Positions 1-9,242 of a stretch of 64,000 nucleotides of DNA are shown here, in pieces. This DNA is from JANNNF01 sp963772935 (lineage in GTDB: Bacteria > Pseudomonadota > Alphaproteobacteria > Rhodobacterales > Rhodobacteraceae). The notes under the pieces were generated by a model, which saw only the letters and a program-made list of their open reading frames with translations, had not been told where the DNA came from and did no database searches. The position numbers and the translations under genes were made by a program. Location: NCBI GenBank assembly GCA_963772935.1, contig CAVYZK010000009.1:1497946-1561945 (forward strand), written 5' to 3'. How positions within the stretch are numbered: the first letter of the stretch is position 1; every line of letters starts with the position of its first letter.

Positions 1-40
1 CGATTTTTAACCCACAGGCCGCGCGGCCCGCCAAGGCGGC

Positions 41-403
41 CTAGCCCTGCCCGCGATGCGCCTGCAGCCAGCTTCGCACGCAACTGACGACATGGGCAAA
101 GCGGTCGCCGCCAAGGTTCACCCCACCGTACCAGCGCGTGACGACCACAATATGATCGTTCAGCCCTTCCCGTTCCAGCATCCGCAGGATCATGGCCCCC
201 GCCCCCGCCTCGCCATCATCGTCCTTCAAAGCACCGCCATCCGACAGGACAACGGCCCAACTGTTATGCGTGGCCTTGGCATATTTCTTTGCGCGCCGCA
301 GGTCGGCCAGAAAGGCCTGCACCCCCGCTACACCCACAACCGGTCCGCCCGAAACCGCATAGCGCGAGCCCCGGTCCCTGATCACATCGGGCAGCAGCAG
401 CAC
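41..403 (-). CDS. IMPACT/YigZ N-terminal domain protein (UPF0029)
   Basis: The 120-residue product matches the N-terminal domain of the YigZ/IMPACT family: an ATHNSWAV segment, a DDDGEAGAGA stretch that aligns with the family DDGEPSGTAG loop, and VVVTRWYGGVNLGG near the C-terminus. Its biochemical role is not established; eukaryotic IMPACT acts in translational control. I start it at a GTG four bases after the stop of the upstream M48 protease gene, because a G-rich ribosome site precedes it and the codons further upstream lie inside the protease gene. The C-terminal domain found in longer YigZ proteins is absent. It probably forms an operon with the protease. Confidence 0.8.
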   Translation of the reverse strand: MLLLPDVIRDRGSRYAVSGGPVVGVAGVQAFLADLRRAKKYAKATHNSWAVVLSDGGALKDDDGEAGAGAMILRMLEREGLNDHIVVVTRWYGGVNLGGDRFAHVVSCVRSWLQAHRGQG

Positions 404-407
404 GGGG

Positions 408-1145
408 TTACTGCCCCCCAAGGCGTGCCACGGTGGCACGCACCACGGCCTGACGTTGGGCATTGGGCGGGTGGCTGCCCAAGAACTGGTCGCCGGGGTC
501 CGGTAGTCGGTTGAAAAACTCAATCCCCCGCAGCGGGTCATAGCCCGCACGCAGCGCGATTTCGGCGCCAAGCATGTCTGCCTCCAGCTCAAAATTCTTG
601 GAATATGTCCGTGATCCGATTTCGGCACCGAGATTCTGTGCCGCCCGGATATCGGCAGGCGTGGCCCCGCCCGCTTGCGCAATCACCCCTGCGAGAATGG
701 CCGAACTCAGCGCCGATTGTTCGCGTTTCGGAATGTGCCCCAGAATGTGATGCGCAGCCTCGTGCCCCATCACGAATGCGATTTCATCCGCATTGCGGGC
801 ATCCGCAATCAGCGCCAGCGTAAAGCCCACGATGGGCCGACCGGCACGATCGACTGTCTGAAAGGCGTTCGGGGGTTGATCCGGCCGGTCATCAACGACG
901 ATCTGCAGATTGCAATTTTGCGCAGATGACCGTTGACGGCAAATAGCCTCGGCAATGGGTTCAACAGCGTTCACAACCGCAACAAATGTTTGCGCCGCGG
1001 CACGCGGGGTTTGCACGCCATTGATTGCGGCTTGTGGAACAGGCAGCACAGGTGGCGGCGCAAGCGTGACGCACCCGGCCACCAGAAACAACGCAAGCAA
1101 CGAGGCTGACAGGTGGATCACCGCTTTCGTCCGTCTGACCCACAT
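408..1145 (-). CDS. M48 family zinc metalloprotease, lipoprotein
   Basis: A 245-residue M48-type peptidase expected at the outer face of the inner membrane or the outer membrane. The zinc motif HEAAH lies at residues 128-132, and the ELEAD motif near residue 186 supplies the third ligand. The first 25 residues are a lipoprotein signal ending in LVAGC, so the start is placed at this ATG, although the frame is open well upstream; that upstream stretch is Pro/Arg-rich and not signal-like. Members of this group (BepA/LoiP-like) help in outer-membrane protein quality control; that role is family knowledge. The IMPACT-family gene follows after four bases. Confidence 0.85.
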   Translation of the reverse strand: MWVRRTKAVIHLSASLLALFLVAGCVTLAPPPVLPVPQAAINGVQTPRAAAQTFVAVVNAVEPIAEAICRQRSSAQNCNLQIVVDDRPDQPPNAFQTVDRAGRPIVGFTLALIADARNADEIAFVMGHEAAHHILGHIPKREQSALSSAILAGVIAQAGGATPADIRAAQNLGAEIGSRTYSKNFELEADMLGAEIALRAGYDPLRGIEFFNRLPDPGDQFLGSHPPNAQRQAVVRATVARLGGQ

Positions 1146-1293
1146 CTGTGCTCTCCTGCCCGTCGCTTTGATCTGGAAATAGCAGACCCTGTGTTCAGGT
1201 GCAGCCCTTGATCTGGCTGCACGGTTCACAGGATCGTGCAGCCGGAGGCCAAGATCCCGGTTCCACCGCAGCGGCGGGGCCGGGACGGTCAAA

Positions 1294-1425
1294 TCAGTTG
1301 ACAGGCGCAACCTCTGGCGCGGCTTCGGCGCGGGCGGCGCTTTCTTCGGCGGTGCGGGCAAAACCGGGGGCTGCAATGGTGCAGGTTGCGCCTATCAGAA
1401 GGGCGACGACAGACAGGGATTTCAT
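1294..1425 (-). CDS. Small secreted protein, hypothetical
   Basis: A 43-residue frame whose first half is a clear export signal (MKSLSVVALLIGATC then AAPGFA) and whose second half is Ala/Glu-rich. The Cys is preceded by GAT, a poor lipobox, so either lipidation or cleavage after the AAPGFA region is possible. An in-frame ATG 15 bases upstream (1440) is an alternative start and neither has a strong ribosome site. I recognise no family. It stands alone between the M48 gene and a rightward hypothetical gene. Confidence 0.45.
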   Translation of the reverse strand: MKSLSVVALLIGATCTIAAPGFARTAEESAARAEAAPEVAPVN

Positions 1426-1612
1426 CAATATATCAAGCATCCAAAAGGTAAATCGCATTGGCAGAATGCGCACATTTGCCAAGGATATGGACTAAACTTG
1501 CCTGAAATTGGAAAGAACCACCGCTCGTTTCAGGCAAATTCTTGCTGTGGCTGGATCATTTCACCGCTTTGGCGCTAGGCTGCTGAGGCGCATACAACCC
1601 TGGAAAGCTGCC

Positions 1613-1855
1613 ATGTTTACGATAGAGCACGATTTCGACGCGACCTTGATCACGCTGGTGGATGAAGGGGGGGAATTGCCGTTGCAAGAGGATGTGATCG
1701 TCGCGGCCTTTGAAGACTGCGTGACGGTGGAGCAGTTCGACCCGCGGACGGATGAGATTGTGCGCCTGACCTTGTCCTTGGCGCAGGTGCGTGATCTGGC
1801 GGCGGCGCTGAACTTGCCAGAGGGCAGCTACCGCATTGAAAAATCTGACCCTTAG
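1613..1855 (+). CDS. Conserved hypothetical protein
   Basis: An 80-residue acidic protein beginning MFTIEHDFDATLITLVDEGG, with no signal peptide or membrane segment. The frame is open further upstream, but that part is Arg/Phe-rich with codon use unlike the rest, so I use this internal ATG. The sequence reads as one compact alpha/beta fold (alternating VIVAAFEDCVTVEQF strand-like pattern, then a helical LAQVRDLAAALNL). Function unknown. It lies just upstream of the GNAT gene on the same strand. Confidence 0.65.
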   Translation: MFTIEHDFDATLITLVDEGGELPLQEDVIVAAFEDCVTVEQFDPRTDEIVRLTLSLAQVRDLAAALNLPEGSYRIEKSDP

Positions 1856-1976
1856 GCACTGTCAGGCGTTGAGAAATACAAAGGACTGTCGCGGCACCTT
1901 GCCACCCGTGCCCTGAGCGATTGCAACACAACGGCCCTTGCGGCTAAGTCATCGCAACATCTGCAAGGAGATTTCA

Positions 1977-2702
1977 GTGGATCAGCGGTATTTGGGCGAT
2001 GTCGTCAACGGCTGGCTGCCGCCCGTCGCACCGGGCAGCCAACAACCGGGGGGGCAAAAACTGACAGGTGCCCATGTGCATCTTGAACCATTGGACGCAG
2101 GTGCCCATGCCGCCGACCTGCATCGCGCGTTTTCCGGGCATGAGGCGCTGTGGGATTACATGGCCTACGGTCCGTTCGTCTCATCGGCCGCATATCACCG
2201 ATGGGTCAAAGAGATCACTGCCGCGCCAGACCCGTATTTCTTTGCGCTGCGTGATGCCAAAACCGGGCAATGCGGCGGGGTTGCGTCTTATCTGCGCATC
2301 GCGCCAGAGGCAGGGTCGATCGAAGTTGGTCACATCTGCATCGCACCCGAGTTGCAACGCGGTGTGGCGGCAACCGAGGCGATGTTTCTGATGATGGATT
2401 GGGCATTTTCGGCAGGCTATCGTCGCTATGAATGGAAATGCAACGCGCTGAACATGCCATCGCGGCGGGCGGCGCAGCGCTTGGGCTTTTCTTACGAAGG
2501 CATCTTTCGCAACCATATGATCGTCAAAGGACGCAACCGCGATACCGCATGGTTTTCCGTCATCGACAGCGAATGGCCCGCCCTGCGCGAGGCATACGGC
2601 GCGTGGCTGCGGCCCGCGAACTTTGACGCGATGGGGCGCCAACGCGAACGGCTGTCAGACCTGACGCAACTGGTGCGCGCGGGGTCTGACCCCGCCTTGT
2701 GA
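1977..2702 (+). CDS. GNAT family N-acetyltransferase (RimJ/RimL type)
   Basis: A 241-residue acetyltransferase of the RimL-like GNAT group that would transfer acetyl from acetyl-CoA to an amine. The acetyl-CoA loop reads LQRGVAATEA (residues 127-136), preceded by the beta4 strand IEVGHICIAP; the NMPSRRAAQRLGF segment (159-171) is the typical RimJ/RimL alpha4 motif. The GTG start at 1977 follows an AAGGAG ribosome site by six bases, better than the ATG at 1938. The substrate cannot be told from sequence. It ends four bases from the convergent receiver-domain gene. Confidence 0.85.
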   Translation: MDQRYLGDVVNGWLPPVAPGSQQPGGQKLTGAHVHLEPLDAGAHAADLHRAFSGHEALWDYMAYGPFVSSAAYHRWVKEITAAPDPYFFALRDAKTGQCGGVASYLRIAPEAGSIEVGHICIAPELQRGVAATEAMFLMMDWAFSAGYRRYEWKCNALNMPSRRAAQRLGFSYEGIFRNHMIVKGRNRDTAWFSVIDSEWPALREAYGAWLRPANFDAMGRQRERLSDLTQLVRAGSDPAL

Positions 2703-2706
2703 CCGG

Positions 2707-3429
2707 CTACAATGTGCCCCCCGCTGCAATCCGGTGCTGCAACAACCCGGCCAGCCGCGTCAGCCCCGCACCGTCCCCAATATGCAGGGCCGCCTCTGCC
2801 AGGTCGTTGTCGCGTGCGGACCGGGCAAGCCCCGCGACAAACCCCGTCAGATAGCGGCGCTGCACGGCGTCGGCTGTGCTGATCAGGGGTTCGGGGGCCT
2901 TGCCCGCGCCGGGCAGCAGGTCCGCCACAATGCCTGCAGCGGTGGTCAGGTCATCCCGCAATGCCATCAGATCGGGTGTGACGGCAGTGTCTGCACCCGG
3001 CTGGTGCAAAAACCGGTCCGGCAGATGAGCCAGCACCCCGGCCTGAAACGCAGCAAGGCTTTCCAAGGGCTTTTCCAGAAACCCCACCGCCCCCGCCGCA
3101 AGCGCCGCCCCCCGTCCAGCGGGATCCCCGCTCATCCCCAGCACGACGGGGCGCGGTGCTGCGGCAAGCGCAAGGTACCGGATCAAACCTTCGCCCCGGC
3201 CATCGGGCAAGCCCAGATCCACCAGAACCATGTCGGGCCGGTACACCCGCAAATGCGCCCGCGCGGACAGCAATGTATCGGCCCGGCGCAGCCGCGCGCC
3301 AGACCGCTGGCACATCAGACGCAGCGCGTCACTGGCAAAGCGGCTGTCTTCTACCGCAAGCACGGTCAAGCCCTGCAAAGGCAAGGCACCAAACGCCGAG
3401 GCAGGCGGCAAGGCGAAAACTTCGGGCAT
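2707..3429 (-). CDS. Orphan response-regulator receiver protein
   Basis: A 240-residue protein with one CheY-like receiver domain (about residues 20-140). The acidic pair E27/D28, the phospho-acceptor D71 in VLVDLGLPDG, the S100 switch residue and K120 in FLEKP are all present. The C-terminal 100 residues are helical, with no DNA-binding helix-turn-helix, GGDEF, EAL or histidine phosphotransfer motif that I can see. The start used has a GGAGG site five bases upstream; an ATG eight codons earlier does not. No histidine kinase lies nearby, so partner and output are unknown. Confidence 0.8.
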   Translation of the reverse strand: MPEVFALPPASAFGALPLQGLTVLAVEDSRFASDALRLMCQRSGARLRRADTLLSARAHLRVYRPDMVLVDLGLPDGRGEGLIRYLALAAAPRPVVLGMSGDPAGRGAALAAGAVGFLEKPLESLAAFQAGVLAHLPDRFLHQPGADTAVTPDLMALRDDLTTAAGIVADLLPGAGKAPEPLISTADAVQRRYLTGFVAGLARSARDNDLAEAALHIGDGAGLTRLAGLLQHRIAAGGTL

Positions 3430-3646
3430 CGGCACCTCCGGCAAAGCCGCCATTGCAGCGGTCTGGGTGACAGATTCGCGGCAATACGCCGCGTCCTGTT
3501 ACTGTGCCGCCATTCAGGTGAACGGTTGGTAAACGCCCCCGCGAAAACAGCGCATGCTTGCGACCTACGTCCCTGCGGCTTATCGGCCTCTTGCTGCCAT
3601 CTGCATGGCCCTGCATAACGCAGGCAGCCCAGATAAGGACCGCCCC

Positions 3647-4047
<401 letters not shown>

Positions 4048-4051
<4 letters not shown>

Positions 4052-4335
4052 CCATCACCGCCGCCATCGTCCTTTTCGCCATGCTGTGGTTTCTGGTGTT
4101 CTTTTGCGTGCTGCCGCTGCGGTTTACTTCACAAGCCGATGCGAACCACGTGGTGCCGGGCACGCCCAGATCAGCCCCTGCCGATCATATCGTCGGCAAA
4201 AAGGCCAAGATCACCACTCTTGTCGCCATCGTTCTGTGGGTGATTGTGGCGGGCATTATCCTGTCAGGCAAAATTACCATCCGCGACCTTGATGTCTTTG
4301 GCCGGATGGGGCCTGCGCCGGTCGGGCAGAACTGA
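4048..4335 (+). CDS. DUF1467 family membrane protein
   Basis: A 95-residue inner-membrane protein with two transmembrane helices (about residues 4-25 and 57-75) around a short polar loop containing GTPRSAP and HIVGKKAK. These features match DUF1467, a small family common in Alphaproteobacteria and often placed next to mce or proS. Its start overlaps the mce stop codon (ATGA). Function unknown. Confidence 0.85.
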
Positions 4336-5028
4336 TCAGCGGCGCGTTTGCAGCCGCTGATACAGATGCGCAAAGGTCGCAACGCCCAGCACCGGAATCA
4401 CCAGGTTGACCAGCGGAATGGACAGCGGCGCCGCCATAAGCGCGCCCGCCAGCCAGACCTTGCCCCAGTTGGCACGGCGCAGCGCCCGTGCCGCAACCCG
4501 CCCCACCCGGCGGCTGGCAACAAGCGTAAAATACTCGCGCCCCAGCAAAAACCCGTTCACGGCCCAGAACACCAAGGGGGCGGCCACCCCGGCAAAAGGG
4601 TACACAGCGAGAGCGACAACATTGACGGCCAACAGCAGCCCCAGAAAATTGGCCGTCTCAACCAACGTGTCCAGAAACGGCGCGCGTGCCACGGGCGGCA
4701 GGCCGGGATAGTGGCGATCTTCGACCGCCTGCACGACATCCTCAAGGAAAATTCCGCTGAAGGCCGACGCGACTGGCACCATCAGCACCACCGACAACCC
4801 GATCATCAACAGGGCCGACCCGATGCTCAGCAGGGTATCCAGCCCGCCCACCGGGCCGACAAAGGGAATATCCAGCGTGGCGGGCGCAAAGGTTTCAACA
4901 AAGCCCAGAAACAGCGCATAGACCGCAATAAGCAAGGCAAGTGCCAGCCCGATGCCCAGCCAGACCACCCGGCGAAACCGGGGGTCGCCAAGCTGACCAA
5001 GCGCCGCAAGAAAGGCGCGCAGGATCAT
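4336..5028 (-). CDS. EI24 domain (CysZ-like) membrane protein
   Basis: A 230-residue polytopic protein of the EI24/CysZ family (DUF540). Hydrophobic helices are evident at the LGIGLALALLIAVYALFLG segment near the N-terminus, at LLSIGSALLMIGLSVVLMVP, around FLGLLLAVNVVALAVYPFAG and near the C-terminus. E. coli CysZ imports sulfate, but alphaproteobacterial members are uncharacterised and there are no cysteine genes here. I place the start at the ATG that overlaps the nitroreductase stop (ATGA); a GTG four codons earlier is possible. Confidence 0.8.
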   Translation of the reverse strand: MILRAFLAALGQLGDPRFRRVVWLGIGLALALLIAVYALFLGFVETFAPATLDIPFVGPVGGLDTLLSIGSALLMIGLSVVLMVPVASAFSGIFLEDVVQAVEDRHYPGLPPVARAPFLDTLVETANFLGLLLAVNVVALAVYPFAGVAAPLVFWAVNGFLLGREYFTLVASRRVGRVAARALRRANWGKVWLAGALMAAPLSIPLVNLVIPVLGVATFAHLYQRLQTRR

Positions 5029-5603
5029 GCGCTGATCCACGTCACCAGACGGTCAAGGTCCGGGCGCGGGCGTTCCACCCCGTCCGACCCGGGGGTGGCG
5101 ATATGCACGATGCCTGCCACCGTTTCATCGGCCTCACAACCAAAGGCGCGGGCGGCAAATTCGGGGTCATGCGCGGTCCACCCCGTCAGCCAGCAGGCCC
5201 CCCAGCCCGCAGCCTCGGCCGCTGTCACCAGCCCCATGCACAGGGCCGATGCGGATTGCACTTGTTCACTGCGCGGCACCTTGGGATGGGCTTTGGGCGC
5301 GGCGATCACCACCACCGCCAACTGCCCCAGATCATATTGCCCGCGGCCCTTGGCAATCTTTTCGGCGTCTCCGCCCAGTTCCATCGCCCGCACCTCAGCC
5401 AGCCCCGCCAGCCGCTGCAGGGCCGCGCGTTCCAGCACCAGCACCCGCCAGGGTTCCAGTTTGCCGTGATCCGGCACCCGGGTGGCGATGGTCAGAATCT
5501 CGGTCAATTGCGCCCGGTCTGGCACCGGCTGGGTGAACTGCTTGGCCGGGCGCGACCGCCGGGCAGCCAGAAAATCGACGGCAGCTTGATTGCGGACAGG
5601 CAT
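5025..5603 (-). CDS. Nitroreductase family protein (YdjA-like)
   Basis: A 192-residue FMN-dependent nitroreductase-fold oxidoreductase. It has the N-terminal RRSRPAKQF flavin-phosphate motif, the PDHGKLEPWRVLVLE active-site block typical of the short YdjA group (a usual length of about 185 residues), and a GWGACWLTGW segment followed by IVHIATP. It would reduce small nitroaromatics or quinones with NAD(P)H; the natural substrate is unknown. An AAGGA site precedes the ATG. The EI24 gene overlaps its 3' end. Confidence 0.88.
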   Translation of the reverse strand: MPVRNQAAVDFLAARRSRPAKQFTQPVPDRAQLTEILTIATRVPDHGKLEPWRVLVLERAALQRLAGLAEVRAMELGGDAEKIAKGRGQYDLGQLAVVVIAAPKAHPKVPRSEQVQSASALCMGLVTAAEAAGWGACWLTGWTAHDPEFAARAFGCEADETVAGIVHIATPGSDGVERPRPDLDRLVTWISA

Positions 5604-6058
5604 CGCGGCATCCTTCGTAGGTCAGGGCTGGATTGGGGCTGGGGTTCTAGAACGCCTTGCCCCGTTGCAGATATTGCGCGCCATGGAAGGCGTCAAGATG
5701 GCCGCACGGCCCTTTGCCCGTCTGACCAGACCACATGCAAACATCCTTGAAACAACCGGCCTCTGCCCAGAATCAGTCGCGAAGCGCGCCGGGCAATGCC
5801 CGACCGTCCCCTCGGGCGGGCATTTTGCGACTGTACCAGCAGAAACTCCGTGGAATGGGTTGAACCATAAAACGCGTAGAACGGCTGTTGCTTGCCCACC
5901 CGGCGGTCGGGCACTTCCCACCCGTCGTGCTTGTTGAACGGCTCACAGCAACACGCAGGCGGTTCCATAACGGGTCATCCTGCTCAAGGCGCGAAACAAA
6001 GCCTGTCACATCGAAGGAAACCCCCTTTCGACCTGCTAATCACGCAATGACACCAATC
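5604..6058. other. 455-base intergenic region, no gene recognised
   Basis: This gap lies between the nitroreductase start and the DUF1501 stop. Frames up to about 115 codons cross it on both strands, but they are Arg/Pro-rich and show no domain. Around 5790-5825 there are nested short inverted repeats (GGGCA/TGCCC and CCCG/CGGG), and a second GC-rich hairpin-like cluster lies near 5900-5930. It could be a decayed gene or a dispersed repeat; I cannot decide from one copy. Confidence 0.4.
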
Positions 6059-7247
6059 CTAACGCAAAATCCCTGGCGAGGGCCCCATCTGCAAGCCCGG
6101 AAAAATCGTCGTTTCCAGCAAGCCCGTATCAAGCCCGTACAGCCCCTGCATCGCATGCGCCGCAAAGGCCCGCACGTCCAGCGTGGGCATCAAATCGCGC
6201 CGGTCATACAGCGCCGCCTCGGACAACCCCGGCCAGTCACCATAGACCTTGCCGCCCTTGATCGCCCCCCCCGCCATGATCATCGCCCCGCCGGTGCCAT
6301 GATCGGTGCCCGCCGTGCCATTTTCGCGCGCGGTGCGGCCGAATTCGGTCATCGCCATCACGGTGGTTCTGCCCCAGACCTCGGGCCCGAGCTGTTCTTT
6401 CATCCGCAGGATCGTGCGTTGCAGCTTGCTCAAGGGGCGGCCAAGTTCCCGTCCCTGCGCCTTGTGCGTGTCCCATCCGGTTTGCGAAAACGCAGCAATG
6501 CGGGTTTCGCCCTTCAGATGCACGGCTGCGAAATCGACCAGCCGGTCGATTTCGGCAAAGCCTGCCACCTCTCCGGGGGTGCGCTTGACCCGGTCTGCGC
6601 CGACTTCGGTCAGACTCGAACGCCTCTTGCGCGGAATCGCGGAACAAGGCGTCGTCATGGTAAATCTGGTCCAGCAGTAACCGCCCCTGCGCCGACAGCG
6701 TCAGCCGCTGTTCCGGCGTCCAGTTGCGCACCGGGGCGGCGCCAGCCAACAACGGCACGGCATCGCGCCCCACGGCATAGGCGGTTTCCGACGTAAGACC
6801 CGGCACCGCCTGCAACATCCGGTTCAGCCAGCCATCGCGCACCGCCTGCCCCGTCACATCCATGCCGGTGCCCGCCTCCAACAAATCCTGCCCATCAAAA
6901 TGGCTGCGTTTGTCGCGGTAGGGGGTGGAGGTCGCATGGGCAAAGGCCAACTCGCCCGCGTCCCACAACGGCATCAACTCACCAAGCGCCGGGTGCAGGG
7001 CAAAAAACCCGTCCAGATCAGTGGCAGGTGCCTGTGACAAGGTGGGGCGCAGGCTGGCAAAATCGCGGTCGCCGCGTGGCTGTACCACATCCAACCCGTC
7101 CATCGCCCCGCGGAGGATGATCACCACCAGCCGGTTTTCCCCCAGCGAAGGCGCACCTTTGGCCAGCGTAAGGGTCGTAAGCCACGGATGGGCAGCCGCG
7201 GAACAACCCATAAGGCCAAGGCCTTTCAAGAAAAATCTGCGTTCCAT
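6059..7247 (-). CDS. DUF1501 family protein, Tat-exported, one frameshift
   Basis: About 395 residues once one base is removed. DUF1501 proteins are exported alkaline-phosphatase/sulfatase-like proteins with no firm function. The N-terminus ERRFFLKGLG is a twin-arginine motif followed by a hydrophobic stretch. The family blocks VVIILRGAMDGLD, SHFDGQDLLEAG, WDTHKAQ and TVMAMTEFGRTARENGT..DHGTGG are all present. The reading frame shifts near 6631-6638, between AQEAFES and TEVGADRV; one extra base explains it. It starts immediately after the DUF1800 stop with GGAGA as ribosome site, the classic DUF1800-DUF1501 order. Confidence 0.85.
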
Positions 7248-7251
7248 ACCA

Positions 7252-8615
7252 CTATCTCCGGTTAAATTCGGGGCTGGCGAGCACAAGGCCCACCCCTTCA
7301 CGCAGCGATTCTGCCCGCGATGCGGCCAAAACCAGCGCCTCGCTGGCGCGGTCGCCCAAGGCACGGGCCGCAAAGGCGGGCGGTTCTGGCAGCGGGTCCA
7401 CCAGTCGTCCCGGCACTTCCATCGCGAAGGTAATGCGCGACGCCAGACGTTGCGGGTTGATCCAGGCGTCAGCTTCCTCGGGCCAGCCGTCAGGCCCCGG
7501 GGCAGCATTCCAAGGCTGACCCATTTCCTTCAGGCGGGCATCGACAAAGTTGGTGAACTCTTTGGGTTGCATCGCCACAAGATCGGCCCCCGTCACCCCC
7601 AAGGCGCGGAAACTGGCGACCAGAAACTCAAATGGCTGGCGGGCCTTCTGCGCCGGGGCCTCCCACACACCGGGATGTGTCAGCAACGTGTTCACCACCA
7701 CCGCCAGATCGCCACCGCTGTCCAGCCATGCGGCCTCCAGCGCCTCGACCAGTGCTGGGTCCGGCTCGTCGGCCACGAAATGCACGGCCAGTTTCCCTGC
7801 GATATGCCGCGCTGTTTCCGGCCGCACCGACAAATCCTGCAGCGCCTTCAGGATCGGCTCTGTGCCTTTGCCGTCGTAGCTTACGCCCAGAACCACATCA
7901 GCCCCGGGTTCCACCCGCGAAGGATCGAAGGCAAAGCCTTTGTCGCCGACATAGGTCAGCCCGGTCAGCAATTCGGCCATCTCGCGCACGTCGGTCTGGC
8001 TGTAACCCGCGCCCACCCCTAACGTGTGCAGTTCCATCAACTCGCGCGCAAGGTTTTCGTTCAGCCCCTTGCCGCGGTTTTTGCCACGCTTGGAATTCGG
8101 CCCGATTGAGCTGTCCTGATCCAGATACAGCAACATCGCCGGATGCAGCGTCACCGCCTGCAACAGCGCGCCGAAAGTGCCCGGTCAGGTTGGGCCGGAT
8201 CGCGTCTTCCACCCGGGTGCCATGGATGGCGCGATCAACCTTGGCGCGGGTCGCGGTAGTGAAATGATCCGACCAAAACCCCACCAGCCGTTCGCGCAAC
8301 CCGTCCGGCGAGTCCAAAGCGCGGGCAAACGTTGCGCGCATGAACGTGTCAGCCACAGCGTAGGTATCCTGCATGGCGCGCCGTTCCTGCTTGGCACCGG
8401 CTTTCTTGTCAGGATTTTTCTTTGACATGGCGCGGGCGTCCCGCGGCCAGCACCAGCAACGGGCGCACAACTTCAATCCCGCCGCCGCCCGGATGCGCCT
8501 CTGCCGCAAGGTCCGGCCCTTGCAACACAGCCATCATTTCTTGCGGCGTGGTTGGTGCCCCCTCGGGCAAAGGCAGCCCATAACCAAAGCGGAACGCTGC
8601 CGTGGTATCCGTCAT
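7252..8615 (-). CDS. DUF1800 family protein, two frameshifts
   Basis: About 453 residues after repair. DUF1800 proteins almost always pair with DUF1501 proteins, and their function is unknown. The N-terminus (MTDTTAAFRFGYGLP), the RERLVGFWSDHFTT block, the LHPAMLLYLDQ motif and the NENLARELMELHTLGVGAGY signature lie in three different frames. The shifts are at the GGG run (minus strand) near 8440-8442 and at the GGG run near 8180-8182; removing one base at each restores one frame. The start has a GGAG site. No convincing signal peptide is seen. Confidence 0.82.
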
Positions 8616-8792
8616 CGCAGACTCCCTGTGTCTTCTGGCTGTGTCTTCTGGGCTGTATCGGTTGGGCCGTGTCGTGCCCCAAGCATAAGCGAACCCTACG
8701 CCTACTTCACTTAACGAATATGGCACCCGGCAGGTTCCCGCGTCTGCGCCACAATCCCCAAGCAAAAATCCGCCACTCCAAGGCAGCCAGAC

Positions 8793-9242
8793 TTAATACC
8801 TGTGCATCCCGTCAAAATCCGCTTTGCCGAGCGGCACACCCGCCGCGCGCAGCGCCGCATAGCCCATGGTCAGATGAAAGAAGAAGTTCGGCAGGCCATA
8901 CAGATGCAGAAAATCGGCCCCCGTCTGTTCCAGATCGGCAAGCCCGGCCCGGTGGTGGATGATCCGCACCTCTGCCCCGTCAAATTCCGCCGGCTTCATC
9001 GCGCCCAGCATGGCCCGGGCAACGGCCAGCCGGGGGCCAAGTGCCGTTGGCAAATCGGGCACTTCGCGCCCTGCCAAGGGGCAGGCCACCCGAACCGCAA
9101 ACCCGGCGGCAATGGCAAACTGCTCGCCCGCCGGAAAGGTGTCGCCGATCTGCGCCCCCATGGCATCGCGCCCGGCCAGGTCCACCATCCCGGCCATCCG
9201 GCCCAGATAATGTCGAAAGACCGGAACGGATGCCGCGTACAT
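8793..9242 (-). CDS. DUF1993 family protein
   Basis: A 149-residue protein matching DUF1993, a DinB-like four-helix family. It begins MYAASVPVFRHYLGRM, contains FPAGEQFAIAAGFAVR and the terminal HLYGLPNFFFHLTMGYAALRAAGVPLGKADF block that is the family hallmark. Function unknown. Its ATG overlaps the aspS stop codon (ATGA), so it is probably co-translated with aspS. Confidence 0.88.
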   Translation of the reverse strand: MYAASVPVFRHYLGRMAGMVDLAGRDAMGAQIGDTFPAGEQFAIAAGFAVRVACPLAGREVPDLPTALGPRLAVARAMLGAMKPAEFDGAEVRIIHHRAGLADLEQTGADFLHLYGLPNFFFHLTMGYAALRAAGVPLGKADFDGMHRY

